From positions 3,410,001 to 3,474,000 of the forward strand of contig NZ_CP180191.1 in the NCBI RefSeq assembly GCF_047549485.1: 64,000 nt of DNA. The letters are read 5' to 3'. Under the pieces are notes generated by a model. That model was given only the letters and a program-made list of their open reading frames with translations. It was not told the DNA's origin and did not search any database. Numbering within the stretch: position 1 is the first letter of the stretch; the number at the start of each line of letters is the position of its first letter. Source of the stretch: Piscinibacterium candidicorallinum (GTDB taxonomy: Bacteria; Pseudomonadota; Gammaproteobacteria; Burkholderiales; Burkholderiaceae_C). Of this stretch, positions 36,512-44,379 are shown piece after piece. The position numbers and the translations under genes are program-made.

Positions 36512-38028
36512 TTATGCCCCCCGCCAAACCCGCCGCTTGACCCGCGTGAATACGAGCTGCCCGAGGACGACGAGCAGTTCTCGTAGCGCGGGTCGCAGTC
36601 GCGACGCAGGCTGAGCAGGATGATGATGATCAACACAACAATCGCGATCAGGATGATCATCCCGCAGCCGATGCCGGCACTCGCGCCCGAGCCGGGCGGT
36701 ACGGCGCCAAAAGCTGGTGTGCCATGCGAGCCGCCGGCCTCCGGCACGTTCACGCCAAAGGCCTTGGAGAGCGCCGCGCCGGTGGTCTTGGTCAGCTTGG
36801 TCCACGTCACCTCATTGCCGGTGCGCTCCATGCTGATGTCGGAGTCGCCCATGCGGAAGGTCTGGTACCAGGCCTTGTCGCCCTGCTTGGCGCGCCAGCT
36901 GAATTCGCCCAGCACGTAGTCGGTGACCGCCGTGCCGTTCTCGACGAGGTTGTAGCCCTTGCCCTCGTACACCACGGCACCGCCGGAGCGCTGCTCCGGT
37001 GTGGTACCGGTGAGCTCGCCGATCTTCCAACCATCCTCGCCGCAGGTCAGCCAGACGTACTGCCCGGTCTTCTCCTCCAGGGCGACATATTCGTCCCAGA
37101 AGTAGCGCTCGCCGTCCTCGACCACATAGCGCTGCAGGAAGCCGACAATCTGCAGCTTGCGACCATCGAGCGCGCCCTTTTGCCCAATCGGCAGCGGCGG
37201 TTCGATGACCTCCGCGCCGCTGTACTTGGCCAGCAGGGCCACGCCGCCCTGCTCCACGCCCACGGTGCTGTGGCAGCTGCTGCAGGTGATCGACTTGGTG
37301 TCTGCGCGCTGGATGGTGATGCCGGCACCGCAGTTGGGGCAGTCCACGGTGCGCGTTCCGCCCTTGCCGATCTCCTTGACGCGCACGTCGCGCAGGCCGC
37401 TCATCTTGAGCTCGGCAAAGGGCACGTCGCGGCCGATGAAGACTCTGGGTGCGCCCGAGTCTGCTTCTTCAACCGCGTTGGGGTACTCCAGCGTGGCAAA
37501 GACGTTGTGGCCGACGCCGCGCAGATCCACCACCGGCACCTTGGTGCCCGGCTCGATCTTGAAGGGCAACTCGCCCTGCCCGCCCACGAGTTGCGCCTGC
37601 GTCAGGTAGGCGACTTCGTAGCGATTGCCTTCGATCGCGATCTGCTGACCAGGCCGCAGCTCCATGAAGCGCGGCAGGCTCGCGCCCGCGCCTTCGCGCT
37701 CGATGACCATAGTCGAGCGGCCATTGAGCTCACTGAGCCAGCCGCTGCGGCCGTTATCAAAGAGCACATGCCACTCGTTCCAGCTGCCGTCCTCGTAGCT
37801 GAACTGGGTACGGCCGACCACCTGGAAGTTCTGCTGCAGGAAGGTGCCGGAGGCGCCGATCTGCACGGGCGAGGCGTCGTCGAGCAGCTGGGCCATCTTG
37901 CCCATGAGCTCGAGCTGGTCGTCCTTGCGCACGACCGTGGAGGAGCAGTATTCGCAGACGGCGTAGGTCGAGACCGAAGACTTGAAGGTCACCGGTGCGC
38001 CGCAATTGGGGCAGGCTGCGCGATACAC
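36508..38028 (-). CDS. Zinc-ribbon DUF4178 membrane protein
   Basis: 506 residues. Two zinc ribbons are visible (Cys6, Cys9, Cys25, Cys28 in CPNCGAP ... CEYCSST; then CPNCGAGITI ... CSSCHSTVG near residue 230). Each is followed by a DUF4178-type beta domain (VGRTQFSYEDGSWNEWHVLFDNG and VVEDGERYFWDEYVALEEKTG are parallel segments). A TM helix near 455-475 (GCGMIILIAIVVLIIIILLS) and a Gly/Ser-rich end GGFGGGHK complete it. DUF4178 genes are often seen beside spermidine-synthase-like and AdoMet decarboxylase genes, as here. Biochemical role unknown. Confidence 0.82.
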   Translation of the reverse strand: MYRAACPNCGAPVTFKSSVSTYAVCEYCSSTVVRKDDQLELMGKMAQLLDDASPVQIGASGTFLQQNFQVVGRTQFSYEDGSWNEWHVLFDNGRSGWLSELNGRSTMVIEREGAGASLPRFMELRPGQQIAIEGNRYEVAYLTQAQLVGGQGELPFKIEPGTKVPVVDLRGVGHNVFATLEYPNAVEEADSGAPRVFIGRDVPFAELKMSGLRDVRVKEIGKGGTRTVDCPNCGAGITIQRADTKSITCSSCHSTVGVEQGGVALLAKYSGAEVIEPPLPIGQKGALDGRKLQIVGFLQRYVVEDGERYFWDEYVALEEKTGQYVWLTCGEDGWKIGELTGTTPEQRSGGAVVYEGKGYNLVENGTAVTDYVLGEFSWRAKQGDKAWYQTFRMGDSDISMERTGNEVTWTKLTKTTGAALSKAFGVNVPEAGGSHGTPAFGAVPPGSGASAGIGCGMIILIAIVVLIIIILLSLRRDCDPRYENCSSSSGSSYSRGSSGGFGGGHK

Positions 38029-38065
38029 GCCGTGGGGTCCCTGATTCAGTGTTCTAGGTGGACGA

Positions 38066-38089
38066 AGGCCCGCGCATCAGCGCGGGCCT
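38066..38089. terminator. Hairpin between SPFH and DUF4178 genes
   Basis: Perfect 10-bp stem AGGCCCGCGC (38066-38075) with GCGCGGGCCT (38080-38089), loop ATCA. T-tracts are short on both strands, so it may attenuate rather than terminate the minus-strand transcript. Confidence 0.5.
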
Positions 38090-38090
38090 A

Positions 38091-38150
38091 GATTTCATGC
38101 GGTTCTTCAGGCCAAAACGGCTGGAAATCCGCATGGATACTGCGGAAAGC
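38091..38150. repeat. REP-like intergenic palindrome, copy D
   Basis: Core GCGGTTCTTCAGGCC, then CAAAACGG, then CTGGAAATCCGC, flanked by TTTCATGCGG on the left and ACTGCGGAAAGC on the right. The right arm is the reverse complement of the TTTCCGC left arm of the other copies. Confidence 0.78.
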
Positions 38151-38171
38151 ACTTTCAAACGTGCTTCTGCT

Positions 38172-39230
38172 TCAAACCAGCTTCTTCAGCAGCTCTGCCT
38201 TCTTGGCCGCGAACTCTTCCTCGGACAGGATGCCCTTGGTCTTGAGGTCGTGCATCTTCTCGAGGGTTGCCATCACGTCTTCCGGCTTCACTGTGGCTGC
38301 GGGCGCTGCAGCGCCACCGGCTGCAGCCGCAGCCGCCGCCTGGTTCTGCGCGCTCATCGGATTCATGGCGCCTGCCATCCCCTGAGCCATCATCTGACCC
38401 ATGGCCAGGCCGATGCCCATGTCCGCCGCCGTGCCCGCAATACCGCCGCCAGGGTTGGCGGCAGCCACGGGGATGGCAGTACCCGTTTGGTACTTCAGGA
38501 ACTGGTCCATATTGCCGACCATGTTCATGCCGATGCGCTTGTCCAGAATCGCTTGCAGCTCTTCCGGCAGGCTGATGGAGGCGACCTGCACCTGGTCCAG
38601 CGCCAGACCCAGGCGCTCGAACTTGGGTACGAGGTTTTCCTTCAGCAGGTTGCCGAACTCTTCCTGATTGGCAGCGAGGTCCAGGAACGGAATGCCCGAG
38701 GAGCCGCACATGTCGGCAATGCCGGTCAGGAACATGGTGCGCAGCTGACCGTCGAGATCATCGACGGTGTAGACGTCACGCGTACCGGAGACTTCCTGGT
38801 GGAACTTCTTCGGGTCGGCAATCTTGAAGGCGTAGTTGCCGAAGGCGCGCAAGCGCACCATGCCGAAATCCTTGTCGCGGATCGTCACGGGCTGTTGCGT
38901 GCCCCACTTGCGGTCCAGCTGCAGGCGGGTGGAGAAGAAGTAGACGTCGCTCTTGAACGGGCTCTCGAACAGCTTGTCCCAGTTCTTGAGGTACGTGAGG
39001 ATGGGGATGGTCTGCGTCGTGAGCTTGTACATGCCCGGGGCGAAGGCGTCTGCGGCCTTCCCCTCGTTCACGAACACGGCCATCTGGCTCTCACGCACGG
39101 TGAGGCTGGCGCCGTACTGGATTTCCATGTCGGCCATCGGGAAGCGCCACGACAGCACGCCATTGCTGTCCTCCGTCCACTGGAGGATGTCAATGAACTG
39201 TTTCTTGATGAATCCCTTGAGATCGAACAT
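38172..39230 (-). CDS. SPFH/virion-core-like protein with C-terminal SHOCT domain
   Basis: 352 residues. The start at 39230 has AAGGA 10 nt upstream. An SPFH-type domain covers about 25-260 (LTVRESQMAVFVNEGKAADAFAPGMYKL, LGLALDQVQVASISLPEELQ). An Ala/Gly/Met-rich spacer follows, and the C-terminal SHOCT segment reads LEKMHDLKTKGILSEEEFAAK. SPFH proteins oligomerise on membranes as scaffolds. It lies between speD (64 nt) and the DUF4178 gene. The pairing with DUF4178, speD and a SpeE-like protein suggests a membrane-surface complex; this is inference. Confidence 0.82.
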   Translation of the reverse strand: MFDLKGFIKKQFIDILQWTEDSNGVLSWRFPMADMEIQYGASLTVRESQMAVFVNEGKAADAFAPGMYKLTTQTIPILTYLKNWDKLFESPFKSDVYFFSTRLQLDRKWGTQQPVTIRDKDFGMVRLRAFGNYAFKIADPKKFHQEVSGTRDVYTVDDLDGQLRTMFLTGIADMCGSSGIPFLDLAANQEEFGNLLKENLVPKFERLGLALDQVQVASISLPEELQAILDKRIGMNMVGNMDQFLKYQTGTAIPVAAANPGGGIAGTAADMGIGLAMGQMMAQGMAGAMNPMSAQNQAAAAAAAGGAAAPAATVKPEDVMATLEKMHDLKTKGILSEEEFAAKKAELLKKLV

Positions 39231-39294
39231 GGCGGCGCGTCCTTTCTGTACGTGAATGCGGCCGGTGCGCAAGGTGATGCGCGCAATGGCGACG

Positions 39295-39693
39295 TTATAG
39301 CGCCGGGTCCTGCGCCTGCGTCAGCGCGCCGCGATGAATTGCCCGCTTTTCGGTATGAAGGGGCCCAAAAGCCGCCAGAAGCCGATCGATCAGCGCGTGG
39401 GCCTTGGCGGAGTTGTCTTCGGTCAGGTTGCACACATAGGCATCGAGCGTAACGGCCGCCAGCTCCGGCCAGGTATGCAGAGCCAGATGCGATTCCGCCA
39501 ACAGCACGGTGCCCGTCACCCCGCCCGGCTGCCCCTCGTGCGGCGGGAAGGTGTAGAAGATGGCGTCCAGGGCCTGCAGGCCGGCTGCCTTCACGGCGCC
39601 TTCGGCCAGGGTGCGCAGCTGCGCCGCATCGGTCATCAGCGTGGACTCGCAGCGGCAGTCATGCAACTCGGCCATGAGATGCAGTCCGTTCAT
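39295..39693 (-). CDS. speD: S-adenosylmethionine decarboxylase proenzyme
   Basis: 132-residue pyruvoyl enzyme of the short class that makes decarboxylated SAM, the aminopropyl donor for spermidine synthesis. The self-cleavage site ESHLALHTWPE is present (cleavage before the serine, which becomes the pyruvoyl group). The start at 39693 gives the normal N-terminus (MNGLHLMAELHDC) and has an AAGGG upstream. It lies 10 nt downstream of the ABC transporter gene and upstream of the SPFH gene. The spermidine-synthase homologue in the same run is the likely consumer. Confidence 0.93.
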   Translation of the reverse strand: MNGLHLMAELHDCRCESTLMTDAAQLRTLAEGAVKAAGLQALDAIFYTFPPHEGQPGGVTGTVLLAESHLALHTWPELAAVTLDAYVCNLTEDNSAKAHALIDRLLAAFGPLHTEKRAIHRGALTQAQDPAL

Positions 39694-39703
39694 GCTGAGC
39701 CCT

Positions 39704-41548
39704 TCATGCAACAAGCTCCTCGGCGCGCGCGTCGTCCTGCTCCTCACCGCTCTGCAGGGCCCACATGCGGGCAAAGGCGCCGCCTGCACTCACCAGTTCG
39801 TCGAAGCGGCCGCGCTCGATCACCCGACCCGCCTCCATCACCACGATCTGATCAGCATCCACGATGGTCGACAGGCGATGCGCGATCACGAGCGTGGTGC
39901 GGTCGGCCGAGATCGCCTTGAGCTGGGCGGCGATGGCCTGCTCGGTGCGCGAATCGAGCGCCGAGGTGGCTTCATCGAAGATCAGGATCGGCGGGTTCTT
40001 CAGCAGGGTGCGGGCAATCGCCACGCGCTGCTTCTCGCCACCGGAGAGCTTCAGGCCACGCTCGCCCACGACCGTGTCATAGCCCTGCGGCAGGCTCTGG
40101 ATGAAGTCGTGGATCTGCGCGGCCACTGCAGCGGCTTCGATCTCGCTCTGTGTCGCGCCCGGTTTGCCGTAGGCAATGTTGTAGGCAATCGTGTCATTGA
40201 AGAGCACGGTGTCCTGCGGGACGATGCCGATCGACTTGCGCAGGCTCTCCTGGGTCACGCTGCGGATGTCCTGGCCGTCGATCCGCAGCGCACCCTGGTT
40301 CACGTCATAAAAGCGGAACAGCAGGCGCGCCAACGTACTCTTGCCCGCACCGCTGGCACCTACCACGGCGCAGGTGGTGCCCGGTGCGATGCGCAGGTCC
40401 ACACCCTGAAGGATTGGGCGCTCCGGGTCGTAGGCAAACCCCACCTGCTCGAAGACGATCTCGCCGCCGCTGACCTGGAGCGGCCGAGCGTCCGGCGCGT
40501 CGCTCACCTCGCGGTTCACATGCAGCAGATTGAACATGCGCTCCAGATCGGCCAGCGCCTGCTTGATCTCGCGATACAGCACGCCCAGAAAGTTCAGCGG
40601 AATGAAGAGCTGGATCAGGAAGGCATTGACCAGCACCAGATCGCCCACGGTCATGCGCCCGGCCTGCACGCCCACCACGGCCTGCCAGACCATCAGCGTG
40701 AGCGCGATTGCGATGATGAACTGCTGCCCCGCATTGAGCAGATTGAGCGATTGCTGGCTGCGGATGGCGGCGGCCTCGCTCTTCTTGAGGGTTTCGTCAT
40801 AGCGCTCGGACTCGAAGCGCTCGTTGTTGAAGTACTTGACCGTCTCGAAGTTCAGCAGCGAATCCACCGCCTTGCTCTGCGCGCGGGTCTCCAGCTCATT
40901 CCATTCGCGGCGCATCTTGGTGCGCCAGTTGGTCATGCTCACGGTGTAGATCACGTAGGCCGTGAGGCTGCCGGCCACGATCGTGGGAAACACCCAGCCG
41001 AACTTGTGCGCGAGGATGCCGATCACCAGGCCCAGCTCGATGAACAGCGGGAAGATCGAATACAGGGTGTAGGAGATCAGCGTGGACACGCCGCGCACGC
41101 CATGGTCAATCTCGCGCGTGACCTGCCCTGTGCGGCGGGAGAGATGAAAACGCAGCGACAGGCTGTGCAGGTGGTCAAAGGACTGCCGCGCCAGTGTGCG
41201 CACCGCCCGCTGCGTGACATTGATGAAGAAGAACTCGCGCAGCTCCTGGAACAGCGAGGTCATCAACCGCGCGGCGCCGTAGGCCAGCACCAGCGCAAAG
41301 GGCACGGCAACCAGCATCGAGACCCCGGGCAGGGTAAGCCGGTCCACGATGTCCTTCAGGATCAGCGGCACGCCCACGTTCGCAAACTTGGCCGCGATCA
41401 GGCAGGACAGCGCAAACGCCACCCGGCCCTTGTAGGCCATGAGGTAGGGCAGGAGCGAGCGGATCACCGCCCAGTCGGACTGGTGGCGGTTTTGAGCGGG
41501 AGCAGCAGGTTCTAAGCGAGTGGCAGCGCGGCGCATAATCGCCTGCAT
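39704..41548 (-). CDS. Atm1-like ABC exporter (fused permease-ATPase)
   Basis: 614-residue half-transporter with six TM helices in residues about 30-320 and a C-terminal ATPase: Walker A VVGASGAGKSTLARLLF, signature LSGGEKQRVAIARTLL, Walker B ILIFDEATSALDSRTEQ, H-loop VIAHRLSTI. The segment NFETVKYFNNERFE is diagnostic of the Atm1/ABCB7 group, which exports glutathione-linked sulfur or metal conjugates. It is the first gene of the minus-strand run leading into speD (10-nt gap), so it may be co-transcribed. It is divergent from an SDR gene with a 35-nt gap. Confidence 0.88.
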   Translation of the reverse strand: MQAIMRRAATRLEPAAPAQNRHQSDWAVIRSLLPYLMAYKGRVAFALSCLIAAKFANVGVPLILKDIVDRLTLPGVSMLVAVPFALVLAYGAARLMTSLFQELREFFFINVTQRAVRTLARQSFDHLHSLSLRFHLSRRTGQVTREIDHGVRGVSTLISYTLYSIFPLFIELGLVIGILAHKFGWVFPTIVAGSLTAYVIYTVSMTNWRTKMRREWNELETRAQSKAVDSLLNFETVKYFNNERFESERYDETLKKSEAAAIRSQQSLNLLNAGQQFIIAIALTLMVWQAVVGVQAGRMTVGDLVLVNAFLIQLFIPLNFLGVLYREIKQALADLERMFNLLHVNREVSDAPDARPLQVSGGEIVFEQVGFAYDPERPILQGVDLRIAPGTTCAVVGASGAGKSTLARLLFRFYDVNQGALRIDGQDIRSVTQESLRKSIGIVPQDTVLFNDTIAYNIAYGKPGATQSEIEAAAVAAQIHDFIQSLPQGYDTVVGERGLKLSGGEKQRVAIARTLLKNPPILIFDEATSALDSRTEQAIAAQLKAISADRTTLVIAHRLSTIVDADQIVVMEAGRVIERGRFDELVSAGGAFARMWALQSGEEQDDARAEELVA

Positions 41549-41583
41549 TATCGGTGGGTCAGGAATCGAGCTTGGGGGCGAGC

Positions 41584-42396
41584 GTGAGTTTTCAAGGCAA
41601 ACACATCATCATCACCGGCGCCTCCGAAGGCATCGGCGCAGAACTGGCGCGGCAGCTCGCCGCCGAGAAGCCCCGCCTTACCCTGGCCGCACGCCGTCTG
41701 GACAAGCTTGACGCCGTGGCTGCCGAGTGCCGCGCACGCGGCGCAGAGGTGCTCACGGTGCGCTGCGACGTGGGCATGGAGGCCGACTGCCGCGCGCTGA
41801 TTGCCCAGAGCACGGAACGCTTCGGAGCCATCGACGCGCTGGTGAACAACGCCGGCATCTCCATGCAGGCGCGCTTTGACGCCATTCCGGACACGCGCAT
41901 CTACGACGACCTGATGCGCATCAACTTCATGGGCGCGGTGTGGTGCACGCATGCCGCGCTGCCTGCGCTCAAGCAGACGCGCGGCCTCTTGGTGGGCGTG
42001 AGCAGCCTGGCGGGCCTCGTGGGCGTGCCCGAGCGCAGCACCTACTGCGCCACCAAGCACGCCATGGCCGGCTTCTTTGATGCCCTGCGCATCGAGCTCG
42101 CTCCCGAGGGCGTGGATGTGCTGATGGTCTACCCCGGCGTAGTGGCCACGCAGATCCGCCAGCATGGCTGGAACGAGCGCGGCGGGGCGCTCGGCTACAG
42201 CGGCCTGGACGAAGCCGGCGCCATGAGCGTGGAAGAATGCGCGGCCCAGATCGCCACCGCCATGCGCGGCCGCAAGCGCGAGCTCGTCATGACCGCCAAG
42301 GGCAAGCTCGGCCGCTTCATGAAGCTCATCGCACCCGGCCTGGTGGACAACATGGCGCGCGCCGCGCTGAACAAAGAACGCCCAGGCCAACACTGA
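41584..42396 (+). CDS. Short-chain dehydrogenase/reductase
   Basis: 270-residue NAD(P)-dependent SDR. The dinucleotide motif is IIITGASEGIGAELA, the NNAG motif DALVNNAGISM, and the catalytic Ser plus YxxxK are SSLAGLVGVPERSTYCATKHAMAG. The GTG at 41584 is chosen (GGGGG upstream); an in-frame GTG at 41554 is an alternative. The C-terminal extension (FMKLIAPGLVDNMARAAL) resembles membrane-associated SDRs of the DHRS7 type. It is followed 17 nt later by a thioesterase gene. Substrate unknown. Confidence 0.88.
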   Translation: MSFQGKHIIITGASEGIGAELARQLAAEKPRLTLAARRLDKLDAVAAECRARGAEVLTVRCDVGMEADCRALIAQSTERFGAIDALVNNAGISMQARFDAIPDTRIYDDLMRINFMGAVWCTHAALPALKQTRGLLVGVSSLAGLVGVPERSTYCATKHAMAGFFDALRIELAPEGVDVLMVYPGVVATQIRQHGWNERGGALGYSGLDEAGAMSVEECAAQIATAMRGRKRELVMTAKGKLGRFMKLIAPGLVDNMARAALNKERPGQH

Positions 42397-42413
42397 AAGC
42401 ACCTACCCAAGCC

Positions 42414-42818
42414 ATGACCGACCACCACACCTCCCTGCCCGCCGGCAAGATGCCCGTGCTGCGCGTGATGCCCATGCCCTCGGACGCCAATATTCACGGC
42501 GACGTGTTCGGCGGCTGGATCATGGCGCAGGTCGACATTGCCGGCAGCCTGCCGGCCGTCAAGCGCGCCAACGGCCGCGTAGCCACCATCGCCGTGACCA
42601 GCTTCACCTTCAAGCAGCCGGTGTTCGTGGGCGATCTGCTGAGCTTCTATGCCGAGGTGGTCAAGACCGGCAACACCTCGATCACGGTGCACGTGGACGT
42701 ATACGCCGAGCGCAACCGGCTGGATACGGAGGTCGTGAAGGTCACCGACGCTGAGCTGGTCTATGTGGCCACGGATGAGTCCCGCAAGCCGCGGCAGCTG
42801 CCGCCGCTTCAGGCTTGA
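42414..42818 (+). CDS. Acyl-CoA thioesterase (YciA-type hotdog)
   Basis: 134-residue hotdog-fold enzyme hydrolysing acyl-CoA. Conserved: RVMPMPSDANIHGDVFGGWIMAQVDIAG with the active-site Asn/His/Asp region, then VTSFTFKQPVFVGDLLSFYAEV. The start at 42414 is set by the family N-terminus; the longer open frame overlaps the SDR gene. It is probably co-transcribed with the SDR. Its end is followed by an AT-rich repeat element. Confidence 0.9.
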   Translation: MTDHHTSLPAGKMPVLRVMPMPSDANIHGDVFGGWIMAQVDIAGSLPAVKRANGRVATIAVTSFTFKQPVFVGDLLSFYAEVVKTGNTSITVHVDVYAERNRLDTEVVKVTDAELVYVATDESRKPRQLPPLQA

Positions 42819-42830
42819 AATGAAATATCA

Positions 42831-42942
42831 TTTTCGGACAGAATTTTGCTTCAACCGAAAAGGCTGATTTCCTCAAATTTCATGCGGATCTCTGCCGATG
42901 TATTAACATTTTTCAATCAATATCGGCCAGAATTAGTCAAGT
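42831..42942. repeat. AT-rich intergenic element, copy 2
   Basis: Landmarks: ATTTTCGGACAGAATTTTGC, AACCGAAAAGGCTGATTTCC, TTTCATGCGG, ATATCGGCCAGAATTAGTC. It lies downstream of the thioesterase gene and has the same layout as copies at 19.4, 56.4 and 62.0 kb. Confidence 0.55.
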
Positions 42943-43065
42943 TCGTGCTATCTCCGCAGCTTGCGGCCGATCAATGCACGGACAGTCGGCGCGATCTACG
43001 CTGAACCCATCGCAGACCGGCGCGGGCTGCATCCCGGCCCGGCCGCACAGACGGAGGAGCCCGCC

Positions 43066-43500
43066 ATGTTCAAGCGTTTCCTGATCCCCACCGACGGTTC
43101 CGAGCGCTCGCTGTCCACCGCCCGCGCGGCCCTGGCGCTCGCCAAGGAATCCGACGCCACCGTCCATGTGGTGTCCGTCTACGACCCCGTCCCCGTCACC
43201 ATGATGGCCGAGTACCCCCTGCCCACCATGAACGACTACCAGGACGTGCTCAAGGCCCAGGCCCAGAAGGCGGTGGACAGCGTGAAGGCGCTGGCCGACG
43301 CAGAGCAGGTGGCCTGCGCCTGCACCGTCATGGCCAGCGGCCTGACCTACCAGGCCATCATCGACACCGCCAAGCAGCACGGCTGCGACCTCATCGTCAT
43401 GGCCAGCCACGGCCGCCGCGGCATCGGCGCCATGCTGCTGGGCAGCGAGACCCAGAAGGTGCTGACGCACTCGGATATTCCGGTGTTGGTGTATAGATGA
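43066..43500 (+). CDS. Universal stress protein (UspA family)
   Basis: 144-residue single USP domain: KRFLIPTDGSERSLSTARAAL at the start and the ATP-binding-type loop VMASHGRRGIGAMLLGSETQKVL near the C-terminus (G-2x-G-9x-G-S/T pattern). It is cytosolic and probably responds to starvation or stress. The ATG at 43066 has GGAGG 7 nt upstream. It is monocistronic by appearance; the next gene starts 31 nt later but has different composition. Confidence 0.9.
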   Translation: MFKRFLIPTDGSERSLSTARAALALAKESDATVHVVSVYDPVPVTMMAEYPLPTMNDYQDVLKAQAQKAVDSVKALADAEQVACACTVMASGLTYQAIIDTAKQHGCDLIVMASHGRRGIGAMLLGSETQKVLTHSDIPVLVYR

Positions 43501-43531
43501 TCGTCGCCCGGGGCTGAACCCATATTTGCAG

Positions 43532-44374
43532 ATGACCACGCCAACACCAGACGAGAAGGGCTACTACCGAATCGATCAAGAACCGATCACCCCAGTGATC
43601 GAGTTACTTCGAACGCTCGAGACGATCCCGAAGCTTTCGATCACCGGTATTCAGACCGTCGGCATTGACCACGCGCGAGAGATGCGCCGCCTGAAGGCAG
43701 TCGACCAAGTCTGGCTTTGGTGTAACACGACACGAGACGCGCTGTCAGAACTCGTGATGCTGCCGGGCCTCCGGGTACTTGACGTTCTTTCCTTGGAAGG
43801 CTCAGCCCGGCTTTCGGGCTTTTCCCACGCGACTGCGTTGGAAGAGGTTCGGATCAATCACTATCTAAAGGCGGAGGACGTCCTCGATGTGGCGGGATGC
43901 AGCACAATCAAAGAACTCGGTATCCAAAGCGCGACCCTTACACCCGCGGTTGTAGACGCGCTGATTGCCCTGCCGAACCTCGCGTCTTTGGATGTTGAGG
44001 GCACGAATCTCGACGACCCAATGCTTGAGTGCTTGTGCAGCAAGCGTTCGCTGACCCAGCTTGACATCGGAGCAACCGCCATCACGCGACGCGGCCTTAC
44101 GGCAGTGTGTGCGTCGATGCCGCAACTACACAGCCTTGACCTGTGGTCGACCAAGCTCACACTCGATGACCTGCAATTGCTGACCAAGCTACCAAAGTTG
44201 GAGTACCTCTCGGTCGGCGACTTGGAAGGCTTGTGCGATTGGGATCAAGTGCTTCTGACTAGGCTGCTGTTGGATCTCCCGGCACTAAAGCGAGTTTGGA
44301 TTGACGGCGTGGAGATTGACAACGCACATCGAGAGATGCTCTCGACCAAGCTTGAACGCGTCATGGTGACCTGA
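43532..44374 (+). CDS. Leucine-rich-repeat-like protein, unknown function
   Basis: 280 residues with about eight irregular leucine-rich repeats of 23-25 residues (for example LPNLASLDVEGTNLDDPMLECL, RSLTQLDIGATAITRRGL, MPQLHSLDLWSTKLTLDDL, LPKLEYLSVGDLEG). No signal peptide or TM helix is evident, so it is probably cytosolic and used for protein-protein contact. GC content and codon use are visibly lower than in the neighbours, which suggests recent acquisition. The ATG at 43532 is chosen over a TTG two codons upstream. It converges with the SGNH hydrolase gene. Confidence 0.7.
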   Translation: MTTPTPDEKGYYRIDQEPITPVIELLRTLETIPKLSITGIQTVGIDHAREMRRLKAVDQVWLWCNTTRDALSELVMLPGLRVLDVLSLEGSARLSGFSHATALEEVRINHYLKAEDVLDVAGCSTIKELGIQSATLTPAVVDALIALPNLASLDVEGTNLDDPMLECLCSKRSLTQLDIGATAITRRGLTAVCASMPQLHSLDLWSTKLTLDDLQLLTKLPKLEYLSVGDLEGLCDWDQVLLTRLLLDLPALKRVWIDGVEIDNAHREMLSTKLERVMVT

Positions 44375-44379
44375 TCGCA

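Noticed and set aside
39560..41515. 651-codon plus-strand frame opposite the ABC exporter
   Set aside because: The minus-strand product has all ABC motifs; the antisense frame has none.
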